A stretch of DNA of 64,000 bases from JBCCOW01 sp039025855 (lineage in GTDB: Bacteria > Planctomycetota > Phycisphaerae > Phycisphaerales > Phycisphaeraceae), in NCBI GenBank assembly GCA_039025855.1, contig JBCCNL010000018.1, forward strand, positions 6,195-70,194, read 5' to 3'. The notes under the pieces are model-generated. The model had not been told where the DNA came from and ran no database searches. It worked only from the letters and a program-made list of their open reading frames with translations. This document shows, piece after piece, positions 8,066 to 16,990 of the stretch (the first letter of the stretch is position 1; each line of letters opens with the position of its first letter). Position numbers and translations under genes: made by a program.

Positions 8066-10558
8066 ATGAATGGGTTGATCCGGGTCTGGGCGTGGTCATT
8101 GGTGGGAGCGTGTGTGGTTTGGGGCGGTGGTTCGGCGTTGGCGGAGGAGGAGGCGGTGGACTGGCGGGCGTGGGGAGTGGGTCATGCGGAGGAGGCGTTG
8201 AAACTCGCCCCGAAGGTGTTTTTTGCAGACGGGGAGATCGGGCTTGGGTTGGTGGCACGGGGGGACCTGCAGATGATGGTGGCCCAGACGCTGGTTCGGC
8301 TCGGGGATGAAGCGATGACGGAGCAGGCGTTGGCGGCAGCGATGCGGACGCGTCAGGGGATGGCGGACGGCTCGGACCGGGCGGCGGTGGACTGGGCGCG
8401 TGCGGACGTGCTGGCGCAGCTGGGACGGATGGCGGAGGCGTCGGCGGTCGCGGATCAGGCGGAGGATCCTGTAATGCGGCTGCTGGGTCAGGGGCTGTAC
8501 GCGTTGGCCTTGGGAGAGGCGGGTGACGAGGTGGCGATGCGTGGCGGCCTGAACGCGGTGCGGGCGGCGATGGTCAAGGCGCTGGGGGAGCAGTTGGAGC
8601 AGGAGGGTTGGTCGGACGACTGGCTGATGTACGAGCTGCTGTGGATGCAGGTGATGGCGGGGGATGTGGACGGGGCGATGGCGACGGCTAAGGCGGTGCC
8701 GGATGACGTGACGCGGCAGGAGTCGTTGGCGTTTGTGGCGCGGGGTCTGGTGGAGGCTGGGCGGGTTGGTGAGGCGCGTGGGGTGCTGGAGTCGGTCGAG
8801 GCGGAGATGGAGAAGTTTGAGGCGGAGACGCGTCGGCGGGGCGGGCTGGAGGCGTGCGAAGACTGCGTGGATGTGGGCCCGATCCGGACGGAGGTGGTGG
8901 CGGCGTGGGCGGCGCTCGGCGCGTGGGAGCGGGCGACGGCCCAGTTGGAACGGTCGGACCCCGACTGGCCGAGCGAGAAGGCGGAGGGGTTGGCGTTGAT
9001 GGCGGTTTATATGACCGACCCGAAGCGTGCGGCGGAACGGCGGTTGGCGTTGGAGCGATCGGTGGGGTTGATGGGGGAGGTCGAGTCGGACTTTGATCGG
9101 GCGTGGCTGGCGTTCTGGGTGGGTCGGTGTATCGCGCGGAGTGGTGACTGGGCGGCGGCGGAGTTGCTGTTGAAGGCGGACAAGCGGCCGATCGTGAAGG
9201 GGTACGCGCATGCGGGTTTGGCGTGGGGGGCGATGATGCGGGTGGCACCGAAGCGGTTGGGGGCGGGGTTGGCGGGGCTCCATCGCGCTGAAGCGGGATG
9301 GCCTAGCGGGGAGGTTGCGGTGATGGCGGAGGCGGGGGTGGATTGGGAGGTGCAGGGGCGGGCGTGGGCGCTGGAGGCGTACGAGGCGGTCTTGAGCCAT
9401 TGGCAGGGGCTGGAACCGGGCACTGTTGAGTACTCCCGAGCGACGAGTCTGTTGGAGGACTTGGCGGTGACGCAGGCACAACTGGGTGATCGCCAAGGGG
9501 TGTCTGTGAGTCTGGAGTCGGCTGATCGGGCCCTTACTCGTAGCCATCCCGAGAGATCGGCGTTTCTGCGAGCAAACGGACTGACTCCGGGTTGGCGTGC
9601 TGCGGCGTTGGCGTCTGCTTACCTGGGTGATTATGAGGACGCTGCCGAGATCATCCGGCAGGCGGAGTCGTTGGATTGGCCGACGGGGAACTTCGCGGTG
9701 CTGGTCGGATTGGAGAAAGTGGTCCCCTTGGCGAGGGGGTTCCGAGGAGATTTTGCGGGGATGCGTGCTGGTTTGGAGCCGTTGTATGTGGCCATTCAGA
9801 ACGAGCGTGATCGGTTGCCGCCAGTGGTAGACGACGCGGATGACCTCTTCGCGCCGGCGGACGGGCAGCCGGATGAGCCTCGTGGCTTGACCTTGAGTGC
9901 GGAACCTTGGAAGACGCTGCTGACGGACCAGATCCATGCGGGCGATGCGATCGGCGCGTTGGAGCGGTGGCGAACGATGCAGCCCGGTGCGGATCGAGAA
10001 CAGGTCAGGGATGATCTGATTCAAGGCCTGGCCGAGGTGGGGGCCAAACGGGAGCTGGTGGAGTTGGTCGAAGGGATGCGGGCCGAGCCGCACCCGGTCG
10101 GTTTAACGGGCTTGGATCAGGAGGTTTATCCGTTGATTCGTGGCTGGAATGCTTCGCGTGGGTTGGCGGCAATCGGACACTGGGACGAGGCAGAGCCCGG
10201 GATGCGGGAGTACCTCGGCCTACCGATTTGGGACGCGGTGGAGTCGGGCATGAGTATGCGAGTAGGGGGTTTGACGCAGATGGCGTTGGTCTTGGTGGGT
10301 CCGGAGTTTCGCGCGAAGCGTTTAGAGTTGCTTGAGGAAGCGATGGGTGAGCTGGCCAAGCATTCCGAGGAGGAGGGGCTGGACTGGCGGTGGGAAGAAA
10401 TTGGGGGTGCGGCAGCTCGGTTGGGGGAGCTCACGATGTCCGAACGTTTGTTGGCCGAGGTGGAAACGTCTGAGGGGAGGGCGCGGGTGCTCGCGGCGTT
10501 GGCGGCGGGGGCGGCGGAGCGGGTATGGGTGGAGCGGCGTAAGGCGCGGGTGGATTGA
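8066..10558 (+). CDS. Exported helical-repeat (TPR-like) protein, function unknown
   Basis: 830 aa. I place the start at 8066 because AAGGAG ends 7 nt upstream and the resulting N-terminus is a clean signal peptide (MNGLIRVWAWSLVGACVVW, cleavage near ALA-EEE). The mature protein is almost entirely helical, with TPR-like pairs of Ala/Leu-rich helices such as EALKLAPKVFFADGEIG and WERATAQLERSDPDW. No catalytic motif was found, so a scaffold or secretion-related role is only a guess. Residues about 405-413 are encoded by a type C palindrome. The second half (from about 9420) looks less GC-rich and less G-biased than the first. A TAGGAT box near 7970 may drive it with a leader of about 85 nt. Confidence 0.7.
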   Translation: MNGLIRVWAWSLVGACVVWGGGSALAEEEAVDWRAWGVGHAEEALKLAPKVFFADGEIGLGLVARGDLQMMVAQTLVRLGDEAMTEQALAAAMRTRQGMADGSDRAAVDWARADVLAQLGRMAEASAVADQAEDPVMRLLGQGLYALALGEAGDEVAMRGGLNAVRAAMVKALGEQLEQEGWSDDWLMYELLWMQVMAGDVDGAMATAKAVPDDVTRQESLAFVARGLVEAGRVGEARGVLESVEAEMEKFEAETRRRGGLEACEDCVDVGPIRTEVVAAWAALGAWERATAQLERSDPDWPSEKAEGLALMAVYMTDPKRAAERRLALERSVGLMGEVESDFDRAWLAFWVGRCIARSGDWAAAELLLKADKRPIVKGYAHAGLAWGAMMRVAPKRLGAGLAGLHRAEAGWPSGEVAVMAEAGVDWEVQGRAWALEAYEAVLSHWQGLEPGTVEYSRATSLLEDLAVTQAQLGDRQGVSVSLESADRALTRSHPERSAFLRANGLTPGWRAAALASAYLGDYEDAAEIIRQAESLDWPTGNFAVLVGLEKVVPLARGFRGDFAGMRAGLEPLYVAIQNERDRLPPVVDDADDLFAPADGQPDEPRGLTLSAEPWKTLLTDQIHAGDAIGALERWRTMQPGADREQVRDDLIQGLAEVGAKRELVELVEGMRAEPHPVGLTGLDQEVYPLIRGWNASRGLAAIGHWDEAEPGMREYLGLPIWDAVESGMSMRVGGLTQMALVLVGPEFRAKRLELLEEAMGELAKHSEEEGLDWRWEEIGGAAARLGELTMSERLLAEVETSEGRARVLAALAAGAAERVWVERRKARVD
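9280..9315 (+). repeat. Palindromic repeat, type C, inside the TPR-like gene
   Basis: Arms CCATCGCGCT and AGCGGGATGG pair over 9 of 10 positions around GA, followed by CCTAGCGGGGAGGT. It is read as HRAEAGWPSGEV, the same frame as the copy at 4028. Confidence 0.7.
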
Positions 10559-10561
10559 CGA

Positions 10562-10586
10562 CCCACGGACGGTGTCCGTGGGCTTC
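10562..10586 (+). repeat. Palindromic repeat, type A
   Basis: Arms CCCACGGAC and GTCCGTGGG (9 bp, perfect) around GGT, tail CTTC. It starts 4 bp after the stop of the TPR-like gene, between two convergent genes. Confidence 0.75.
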
Positions 10587-10626
10587 ACGCGGGGTGCGTT
10601 GGCCAGATTGCGGTGGGTGCGGTGAG

Positions 10627-11451
10627 TTACCAGTAGCGTTCGAAGTGGAGGTTGCCGGTGGGGTTTTTGGGGGTTTTGGTGGAGAAGCCGAGGGGGGTGA
10701 GTTCGGTTTCGGCCTGGTCGATCATGGCGGGGTTGCCGCATAGGAAGACGTGGCAGGTCTTGGGGTCGAGGGGTTGGCCGGTGAGTTGTTGGAAGGTGTC
10801 GGGTTGGAGGTGTTGGGTGACTCGGCCGCGGAGGCCTTGCCAGGGGGAGCCGTCGGGTTCTCGGGTGGTGGTGGCGAGGTAGGTGAGGTGGGGGTCTTGT
10901 GCGGCGGCGGCTTCGAGTTCTTCGCGGTAGCCGAGGTCTTGGGCGAGTCGGGAGCCGTGGAGGAGGACGAGGTGTTTCCAGGGGCGTTGGTTGGGGGGCT
11001 GGTCTTTGAAGGTGCGGTACATGGAGAGGTAAGGGGCGAGCCCGGTGCCGGTGGCGACCATGACGAGGGTTTGGTGAGGGGGGACGCCGTCGAGGGTGAA
11101 GTGGCCCTTCATGCGGGGGTCCATGAAGAGGTCGTCGCCGGGGTGGAGGTCAAAGAGGGAGGGGGTGAGCTTGCCGTCCTCGACCTCGACGATGAAGAAT
11201 TCGACGTGGTCTTTGGTGATGGGGGAGGAGGCGATGGAGTAGGCGCGTCGGATGAGTTTGGGGCCTCGGCCGGGGCGTCGTGCGGGCTTGTTGGGGTCGG
11301 GTGGGGTGAGGTCGGGGAGGGCGAGGGTGGTGAACTGGCCGGGGATGAAGTCGGGGACGGGGTCGTGTTTGTAGGCGACGCGGACGATGGCGAGGCCCGG
11401 GGCGAGGTCTTCGCGCGCGGTGACGGTTGCGTTGTCGGGGTCGGCGGGCAT
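10627..11451 (-). CDS. Ferredoxin-NADP reductase
   Basis: 274 aa. A single-chain FAD enzyme that moves electrons between NADP(H) and ferredoxin or flavodoxin in the cytoplasm. Seen directly: FIPGQFTTLALP and RRAYSIASSP (FAD binding), ATGTGLAPYLSMYR (start of the NADP domain), HVFLCGNPAMID, and the C-terminal FERYW, where the terminal aromatic residue stacks on the flavin in bacterial FNRs. An insertion of about 20 Pro/Arg-rich residues lies just before RRAYS. The start ATG is at 11451. It faces the TPR-like gene tail to tail. Which ferredoxin it serves cannot be told from the window. Confidence 0.9.
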   Translation of the reverse strand: MPADPDNATVTAREDLAPGLAIVRVAYKHDPVPDFIPGQFTTLALPDLTPPDPNKPARRPGRGPKLIRRAYSIASSPITKDHVEFFIVEVEDGKLTPSLFDLHPGDDLFMDPRMKGHFTLDGVPPHQTLVMVATGTGLAPYLSMYRTFKDQPPNQRPWKHLVLLHGSRLAQDLGYREELEAAAAQDPHLTYLATTTREPDGSPWQGLRGRVTQHLQPDTFQQLTGQPLDPKTCHVFLCGNPAMIDQAETELTPLGFSTKTPKNPTGNLHFERYW

Positions 11452-11601
11452 GGGGTTGGGCTCGCGGGGAGAGATGTTGAGAAACAGTAGGCGTGAGACG
11501 GGGTGAGACGGGTGAAGCGGTGGTCGGGCTGGGGGTTTGGGGTGAGTGGTGGTGGTGGGCGCAGCGGTACAGCGTGACGCGTGGCGATGGCGGACGGCGT
11601 G

Positions 11602-12162
11602 TTAGGGATTAACGATCTTGATGGCTTTGGCGTCGCGGACTTCGATGTTGGTTCGTCCGCGGTGGATGGTGATGGGACCGGTGATCTGGAGGGTTTTGTT
11701 GAGCAGGTGTTTGTCGGGGGGGGCGGGGAAGCCGGCGTAGGCGTCGGCGAAGACGACGATGGAGAACTGGCCGCGCCAGGTGTCGGAGAAGTTGAGGAAG
11801 GTGATGCGTCCGATGTTTTGGGTGCGGACGATTTTGCCTTCGACAGTGACGAGCCGTCCGACGTGTTGGTCGGCTTCGTGCCAGGGGATGACGCCGACGG
11901 GGGGCGGGGCTTTTGGGATGCCGGGCTGTTCGACGCCGGCCATGTTGGGGTTGGTGGCGAGGAAGATGGATTCGCCGGCCTTGGGGAAGGGGGTGCGGGG
12001 GAGGCGTCGGACGATCTGGTGGAGGTTGCCGCGGGGGAGGTCGGCGGACTCGGTGACGAAGACGGGTTGGTCGGGGAGGGCGTGGGCGTTCTGCGCGTTG
12101 GCGTGTGACGCGGTGAGCAGGCCGAGGGTCAGGGCGAGTGCGGCGGCAATGAGGTAGTGCAT
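11602..12162 (-). CDS. Exported OB-fold-like protein
   Basis: 186 aa. An N-terminal signal peptide ends near SHANAQ, so the protein is exported. The C-terminal half looks like a tRNA_anti-like OB fold: GRLVTVEGKIVRTQNIGRI, FLNFSDTWRGQFSIVVF, then LQITGPITIHRGRTNIEVRD, the strand pattern found in small periplasmic nucleic-acid-binding-like domains. The middle is Pro-rich (KAPPPVGVIPW). Binding partner unknown. TAAGAT sits exactly 6 nt before the ATG, predicting a leaderless mRNA. Confidence 0.7.
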   Translation of the reverse strand: MHYLIAAALALTLGLLTASHANAQNAHALPDQPVFVTESADLPRGNLHQIVRRLPRTPFPKAGESIFLATNPNMAGVEQPGIPKAPPPVGVIPWHEADQHVGRLVTVEGKIVRTQNIGRITFLNFSDTWRGQFSIVVFADAYAGFPAPPDKHLLNKTLQITGPITIHRGRTNIEVRDAKAIKIVNP

Positions 12163-12168
12163 CCAATC

Positions 12169-12174
12169 ATCTTA
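12169..12174 (-). promoter_or_regulatory. -10 box TAAGAT for the OB-fold gene
   Basis: Six nt upstream of the ATG at 12162. Confidence 0.5.
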
Positions 12175-12194
12175 ACCGAGGCCGTGGCGGATCG

Positions 12195-12221
12195 GCCCAC
12201 GGTGACACACTGTGGGCTTCT
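12195..12221 (+). repeat. Palindromic repeat, type A
   Basis: Arms GCCCACGGTG and CACTGTGGGC (10 positions, one G-T type mismatch) around ACA, tail TTCTG. It lies between the divergent OB-fold and holB genes. Confidence 0.7.
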
Positions 12222-12253
12222 GCAGGGTTGGTGTCGTGGTGGGTGGGGTGGGT

Positions 12254-12259
12254 TAGGAT
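12254..12259 (+). promoter_or_regulatory. -10 box TAGGAT for holB
   Basis: It lies 6 nt before the GTG at 12266 and only 3 nt before the in-frame GTG at 12263, which favours the former as start. Confidence 0.5.
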
Positions 12260-12265
12260 TGGGTG

Positions 12266-13288
12266 GTGGACGGCATACTTGGTCAAGACAAGGCGATGGA
12301 GACGCTGCGGGCGCAGGTGGCGTCGGGGCGGGTGCATCACGCGCAGATTTTTCATGGTCCGAGCGGGGTGGGGAAGTTCACCGCGGCGCTTCGGTTTGCG
12401 CGGGTGCTGCTGGGTGAAGACGGCTGGGCGGGCGGCGACCACCCGGACCTGCATGTGGTGACGAAGGAGCTGGCGCTGTACAGCGATGATGCGGCGACGC
12501 GGCGGCGGAAACTGACGAGCATCCCGGTGGAGGTGGTGCGGGAGCATGTATTGGGGCCGGCGTTCCGGTCGGCGCAGGTGAGCGAGCGGAAGGTGTTCAT
12601 CATTGACGAGGCGGAGCTGTTGAACGCGGCGGGGCAGAACGCGCTGCTGAAGACGTTGGAGGAGCCGCCGGCGGGGACGACGCTAATTTTGGTGACGACG
12701 AGCGAGGACCGGTTGTTGCCGACGATCCGGTCGCGGTGTCAGCGGGTCGCGTTTGTGCCGCTGGCAGAGAAGCACCTGTCGGCGTATTTGGATGAGCGGG
12801 AGGAGGCGGGTGCGATGAGCGAGAGCGAGCGGGCGTGGCTGCTGCGGTTTGCGTCGGGGTCCCTGGGGCGGTTGGTGCTGGCGTTGGAGTATGGGCTTAC
12901 AGGCTGGGCGCGGGCGGTGCTGGGGCCGGTGGATGGGTTGGTGCGGGGGCGGGCGTCGCCGGGGCTGGGCGGGGTGATGCAGGAGCTGCAGCAGGGGTTT
13001 GCGGAGGCGTGGGTGAAGCGTCACGACAACGCGTCGAAGGAGGCGGCGAACCAGACGGCCGGGGCATTGATGGCGGCGATGCTGACGGATCACGCGCGGC
13101 ATCACCTGGGGTTGTTGGCGGCCGAGACGGAGCCTGACGATCCGGAGGGGGCGGAGGCGAAGTTGGGGCCGTGGCTGGGGGTCATTGATGCGGTGGAGGA
13201 GAGCCGGGGGTTGCTCGGGCGGAATGTGAACCCGTCGCTGGTGAATGATCATTTGGGGGTGGCGTTGCACGCGGTGTTGGGCGGATAG
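12266..13288 (+). CDS. holB: DNA polymerase III delta-prime subunit
   Basis: About 340 aa. Delta-prime is part of the clamp-loader complex that loads the sliding clamp on DNA. Seen: GQDKAMETLRAQVASGRVHHAQIFHGPSG, Walker A GPSGVGKFT, the sensor/Walker B region VFIIDEAELLNAAGQNALLKTLEEPP, and TIRSRCQRV (SRC motif). The four-cysteine zinc module normally found after the first helices is absent: the chain goes directly from LLGEDGWAGGD to HPDLHVVTKE. The Walker A motif is intact, unlike E. coli HolB, so ATP binding is possible. Start chosen from the -10 spacing. The C-terminal third is variable, as in the family. Confidence 0.88.
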   Translation: MDGILGQDKAMETLRAQVASGRVHHAQIFHGPSGVGKFTAALRFARVLLGEDGWAGGDHPDLHVVTKELALYSDDAATRRRKLTSIPVEVVREHVLGPAFRSAQVSERKVFIIDEAELLNAAGQNALLKTLEEPPAGTTLILVTTSEDRLLPTIRSRCQRVAFVPLAEKHLSAYLDEREEAGAMSESERAWLLRFASGSLGRLVLALEYGLTGWARAVLGPVDGLVRGRASPGLGGVMQELQQGFAEAWVKRHDNASKEAANQTAGALMAAMLTDHARHHLGLLAAETEPDDPEGAEAKLGPWLGVIDAVEESRGLLGRNVNPSLVNDHLGVALHAVLGG

Positions 13289-13440
13289 GCACGGTTTGAT
13301 GGCCGAGTGGGTCGGCATCGGCCTGATGCTTTTTGCTTGGACCGGGGTGCAGTGGCGGATACGATCAAGGCGTTCGAATGGTTCCGCGTTGGACTCGCGT
13401 TTGATCTGTGTTTCTTGATGCTTCTGGACTGGAGTCGGTT

Positions 13441-15552
13441 ATGGGTCTGCGTGCTGTGCGAGCGGGGATCTGTGGGTTGGCGGTGCTGTGGGGTGTGGTG
13501 TTTGGCACGGGGGCGGCGTCGGGTGGCGAGCCCAAGGTGTTTGATCCTTGGCTGAAGTGGGACGCGGGTGTGGGCCGGGTGATGGGTCCGGGGTATGCGG
13601 GTCGGGATGACTTTTTTTGCCCGTTGGGTCGGGTGCATCAGTTTGCCTGGCCATACTGGTTTGAGACGCGTCTGGACGGGTTGGTGGTGGAGGCAAGCCC
13701 GAGGATGGTGTTTGGGGCGTCGGATCGGATGGACGCGGAGACGGTGGAACGGGCGCGGGTGTGGCTGCTTGGTGAAGCGCGTGGGGACCAGCCGAAGGCG
13801 ACGCGGGGGAGCCGGGCGGCGGCTTTGGTGGCTTTGGGTCGGATGGGTCCGGAAGAGCGGACGATGGGTCTGCTGCTGGGCGTGCCGGGCGAGACGGCCC
13901 GCGGGTTGATTGAGGCGACGGATCAGCGGATCGCGTCATCGGCGATGTTGGGTTTGGGGTTGACGGGGGATGGGTCGGCGTTGGCGGGGTTGACGGGTCT
14001 GGAGTTGCCGGAGGGCAAGCGGGGTCGGCCGGAGCTGTCGCGGTTGGGGCGATTGGTGGCGATGGGGTTGCTGCCGACGGATCAGGAGGGGGTGAGTGAG
14101 GCGTTGATTGCGGGTTGGCGGGGAGCGATGACGTGGGAGGAGGCGCGGATGGCGGCGTGGGGGTTGACGCGGCACCGCAGCCGGGCGGGGGATCGGCTGC
14201 TGGCAGCGGCGATCACGAAGGTCGAGAGCCCGTATGTGGTGCAGGAGGCGCTGCTGGGTCTGGAGGTGGGGCCTGTGCAAGGGTCGGATCATGTGTTGAT
14301 GCGTTGGGCGGCGGACCGGCAGAGGCCGAGTGCTCGGGCGGAGGGGTTGACGCGGGAGATGACGGCGCGTCGGACGAATCACTTGAACGGGATCAGCCCC
14401 GGAGTCCAGCCGTTGTGGCGGCCGGTGCCGGCGGAGACGCGGACGGCGGCGTTGCTGGCGTTGGCGTCAGCGCCGACGGCGGGCGATCAGCCGCCGGGCT
14501 CGCGGGTGGGGCGTGAGCTGGAGCGGTGGTCGGCGTACACGACGCGAAACGGGTTCAATGATTTCTTTCGGGGCCCGGCTTGGTTGGCGCGTGTCCGGCA
14601 CAGCGAAGAGATCGATCTGGACGAGTGGGAGCGGGCGATGCGGGGCGGGGTGATGGCGTGGGACCTGGTGACGCAGCCGGACGGGTCGCGGGAGCATGAC
14701 TGGGCGGAGCGGACGGTGCCGGATCATTACGGGCGCGACTACGTGCTGCTGGCGGCGGGGCTTTACATCAACCGGGTGTTTGGGGGTGAGGCGTCGGCGG
14801 GTTCCGCGTCGTTGGGGCTCCGGCCGCACGAGCGGGAGCGGGTGGCGCGTCGGCTGTCGGCGGAGCTGCGGCGGATCGTGCTGGACCGGCGGGCGCACCG
14901 GCTGACGCGGGCGGCGGCGGCGTTGGGGCTGGGCTTGAGCGGGCAGAGCGGTTTGGCCGATGGCCTGGCGGAGACGCTGAGCCGGGTCAAACGGGATGAG
15001 GCGTTGATCCTGGCGTCGGGGGCGTTGGCTCTGGCGATGATGGACGACCCGCGGGGGGTGACCTTGGGTCGGAAGCTGCTGAAAACGGGTGGGCGTGGGT
15101 TGGAGTCCGAGGCGGCGTTCGCCGAGCGCCTGGCGGTGCTAGCGGTTTTGCGGGGCGGGGCAGAGGCGGATGTGGTTTGGTTGGCGGCGAACCCGCCGGC
15201 CCAGCGGTTGGCGTTGCCGCTCTGGGCACGGGTGTTGCACCGCCACGGCTACACGCGGTCGGCGGTGGTGGGGGTGCTTGAGCGTCTGGAGGACGGGTTC
15301 TGGGAAGGGATGCCGGCGGAGCGGGCGATGGCGGTGCGGGTGCTGGGTCAGTTGCTGGATGTGAGCGAGCGTTCTCCGTTGCGAGACCTGGTGGAGGATA
15401 CGAACTACAGCATGTCGTTCCGCGCGGCTCCGCTCGGGCCGCCGTGTCCGAACAATCCGCAGCCGTTAACGCTGCAGCAGCAGTTCCCGCTGCTGCATTT
15501 CCATGCGGTGGCGGGGCCGTATCTATACGGGCATCTTCGTCGGCCGCGATGA
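13441..15552 (+). CDS. Exported HEAT-like repeat protein, function unknown
   Basis: 703 aa. Starting at ATG 13441 gives a good signal peptide (MGLRAVRAGICGLAVLW, cleavage near GAASG-GEP). An upstream in-frame GTG at 13408 would spoil it. The mature part contains many Ala/Leu/Gly-rich helical repeats of 35-45 residues, for example AAALVALGRMGPEERTMG, SSAMLGLGLTGDGSALAG and RAAAALGLGLSGQSGLADG, which resemble HEAT or PBS-lyase-like repeats. No catalytic residues were identified. Such proteins usually serve as binding surfaces in the periplasm. The C-terminus is His/Pro-rich (FPLLHFHAVAGPYLYGHL). Confidence 0.65.
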   Translation: MGLRAVRAGICGLAVLWGVVFGTGAASGGEPKVFDPWLKWDAGVGRVMGPGYAGRDDFFCPLGRVHQFAWPYWFETRLDGLVVEASPRMVFGASDRMDAETVERARVWLLGEARGDQPKATRGSRAAALVALGRMGPEERTMGLLLGVPGETARGLIEATDQRIASSAMLGLGLTGDGSALAGLTGLELPEGKRGRPELSRLGRLVAMGLLPTDQEGVSEALIAGWRGAMTWEEARMAAWGLTRHRSRAGDRLLAAAITKVESPYVVQEALLGLEVGPVQGSDHVLMRWAADRQRPSARAEGLTREMTARRTNHLNGISPGVQPLWRPVPAETRTAALLALASAPTAGDQPPGSRVGRELERWSAYTTRNGFNDFFRGPAWLARVRHSEEIDLDEWERAMRGGVMAWDLVTQPDGSREHDWAERTVPDHYGRDYVLLAAGLYINRVFGGEASAGSASLGLRPHERERVARRLSAELRRIVLDRRAHRLTRAAAALGLGLSGQSGLADGLAETLSRVKRDEALILASGALALAMMDDPRGVTLGRKLLKTGGRGLESEAAFAERLAVLAVLRGGAEADVVWLAANPPAQRLALPLWARVLHRHGYTRSAVVGVLERLEDGFWEGMPAERAMAVRVLGQLLDVSERSPLRDLVEDTNYSMSFRAAPLGPPCPNNPQPLTLQQQFPLLHFHAVAGPYLYGHLRRPR

Positions 15553-15590
15553 ACGGTCGGTTGGGTTGCGATTGGTGAGACGCGGGTGCG

Positions 15591-15596
15591 TACACT
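15591..15596 (+). promoter_or_regulatory. -10 box TACACT for the HAD phosphatase gene
   Basis: Seven nt upstream of the ATG at 15604. It rules out the in-frame GTG at 15586, which precedes it. Confidence 0.5.
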
Positions 15597-15603
15597 TGCG
15601 GCC

Positions 15604-16446
15604 ATGAGGTATCGGTTGTTGGGTGTTGATCTGGACGGGACGCTGCTGCAGCGGGACGGGAGTGTGTCGGCGGCGGACTTGGAGGCGATCGCGGCGGCGC
15701 AGGCGGCGGGGTGTCTGGTGGTGCCGTGCACGGGCAGGGGGTGGCGGGAGTCTCGGGTGCCGTTGTCGGTGGTGGAGGGGTTGGGGCCGGGGGTGTTCAA
15801 CACGGGGGCGGCGGTGATGGACCTGCACACGGGGGAGGGGATCGATACGGCGGTGATGGAGCCGGGGCTGGTGCTGGAGCTGATTGAGTTTTTGCGGCCT
15901 TTGCCGCAGGCGGTGATGGTGTACATGGACCACAACCGGGCGGGGGTGGACTTTGTGGTGAGCGGGGACGGGAAGATCCTGCCGAAGGCGGACGCGTGGT
16001 TTGCGGCGAACGACATCCGTTGGCGGGAGGTGCGGGAGCCGACGGCGGAGGACGTGCATCACGCGCTGCGGGTCGGGATCGTGGCGGAGGGAGAGGAGGC
16101 CCTGCGGCTTGAAGAAAAGCTGATGTCCAACTTCCGGGGGCGGGTGCATGTGCACGCGTTTGCGGGGGTGCCGACGGCGAGCAAGGAGGAGTACATCTAC
16201 ATCGCCGAGGTGTTCGCGGCGGGGGTGAACAAGTGGCGGGGGCTGACGGTTTTGGCGGACAAGCGGGGGATCCCGCACCACCGGATTGCGGGGATCGGTG
16301 ATGAGATCAATGACCTGGCGATGCTGGAGCACGTGGCGTGCGGGGTGGCGATGAGTAATGCGGTGGAGCGGGCGAAGGCGGTGGCGGATCACGAGGCGGG
16401 GTCGGTGGCGGAGGCGATCGGGAAGATGCTGGAGGGGGAATGGTGA
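15604..16446 (+). CDS. Cof-type HAD-family phosphatase
   Basis: 280 aa. The start gives MRYRLLGVDLDGTLL, with nucleophile Asp9 and Asp11 of HAD motif I directly at the N-terminus. VPCTGRG is motif II, a Lys within VNKWRGL is motif III, and IGDEINDLAML is motif IV. The large C2B cap between motifs II and III marks the Cof/YbjI group, which dephosphorylates sugar phosphates, PLP or flavin nucleotides in the cytoplasm; the substrate cannot be deduced. The next gene begins about 35 bp downstream on the same strand and may be co-transcribed. Confidence 0.88.
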   Translation: MRYRLLGVDLDGTLLQRDGSVSAADLEAIAAAQAAGCLVVPCTGRGWRESRVPLSVVEGLGPGVFNTGAAVMDLHTGEGIDTAVMEPGLVLELIEFLRPLPQAVMVYMDHNRAGVDFVVSGDGKILPKADAWFAANDIRWREVREPTAEDVHHALRVGIVAEGEEALRLEEKLMSNFRGRVHVHAFAGVPTASKEEYIYIAEVFAAGVNKWRGLTVLADKRGIPHHRIAGIGDEINDLAMLEHVACGVAMSNAVERAKAVADHEAGSVAEAIGKMLEGEW

Positions 16447-16481
16447 TTGGCGATTGCCTGATTTCTTGATTGGGGGATTTG

Positions 16482-16973
16482 ATGCCGACGGTGGTGTGTT
16501 CGATTGAGACGGTGTGCGGGGTAGAGCGGGCGTTTGAAGAGACGCACGACTACCGGAAGCGGGTGCAGTGGGACCGGTTTATCCGACGGTATGAGGTGTT
16601 GGGAGAGGGCGCGATCGAGCGGGGGACGCGGGTGTGGGTGCGGGCGTGGAATGGGTTGGCGATGACGGTGGAGTATGAGGCGGTGAAGGAGCCGGGGGTG
16701 GTGGGGTTGGTGGCGATGCAGATGGTGGACGGGCCTTGGTTTCTGCGGAAGTTCACGGGGAGTTGGCGGTTTGAGGCGGCGGGTGATGGCGGGGCAGAAG
16801 TTTGTCGGGTGACGTTTCGGTATGGGTTTGTGGCGCGGTGGGGGTGGATGACGTGGCCGGTGGGTGTGGTGCTCCGGTGGGAGATGGGGCGGCGGATTGA
16901 GGCGCTGCGTCGGCATCTGGATGGCGTTGGGCATCGGTCTGGCCACGTGCCCCCCGGCAGAGCCGGGGGCTAA
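16482..16973 (+). CDS. SRPBCC (START-like) superfamily protein
   Basis: 163 aa from ATG 16482; a TTG at 16470 is a weaker alternative. The pattern VERAFEETHDYRKRVQWDRFIRRYEVL, then GTRVWVRAWNG and KFTGSWRFEAAGDGGAEVCRVTFRYGF, fits the helix-grip fold of polyketide-cyclase-like proteins, which bind hydrophobic ligands. No ligand can be named. The final residues, about HVPPGRAGG, and the TAA stop are encoded by a palindrome, so the C-terminus was shaped by the repeat. It sits between a HAD phosphatase and dut in one strand run. Confidence 0.65.
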   Translation: MPTVVCSIETVCGVERAFEETHDYRKRVQWDRFIRRYEVLGEGAIERGTRVWVRAWNGLAMTVEYEAVKEPGVVGLVAMQMVDGPWFLRKFTGSWRFEAAGDGGAEVCRVTFRYGFVARWGWMTWPVGVVLRWEMGRRIEALRRHLDGVGHRSGHVPPGRAGG

Positions 16974-16976
16974 TGG
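16951..16976 (+). repeat. Palindromic repeat (tail GGGCTAATG) ending the SRPBCC gene
   Basis: Arms CCCCCGGC and GCCGGGGG (8 bp, perfect) around AGA; the tail CTAATGG supplies the TAA stop at 16971-16973. Confidence 0.7.
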
Positions 16977-16978
16977 TG

Positions 16979-16984
16979 TAGGTT
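16979..16984 (+). promoter_or_regulatory. -10 box TAGGTT for dut
   Basis: Six nt before the ATG at 16991 and directly after the palindrome. Confidence 0.5.
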
Positions 16985-16990
16985 GCGGGG

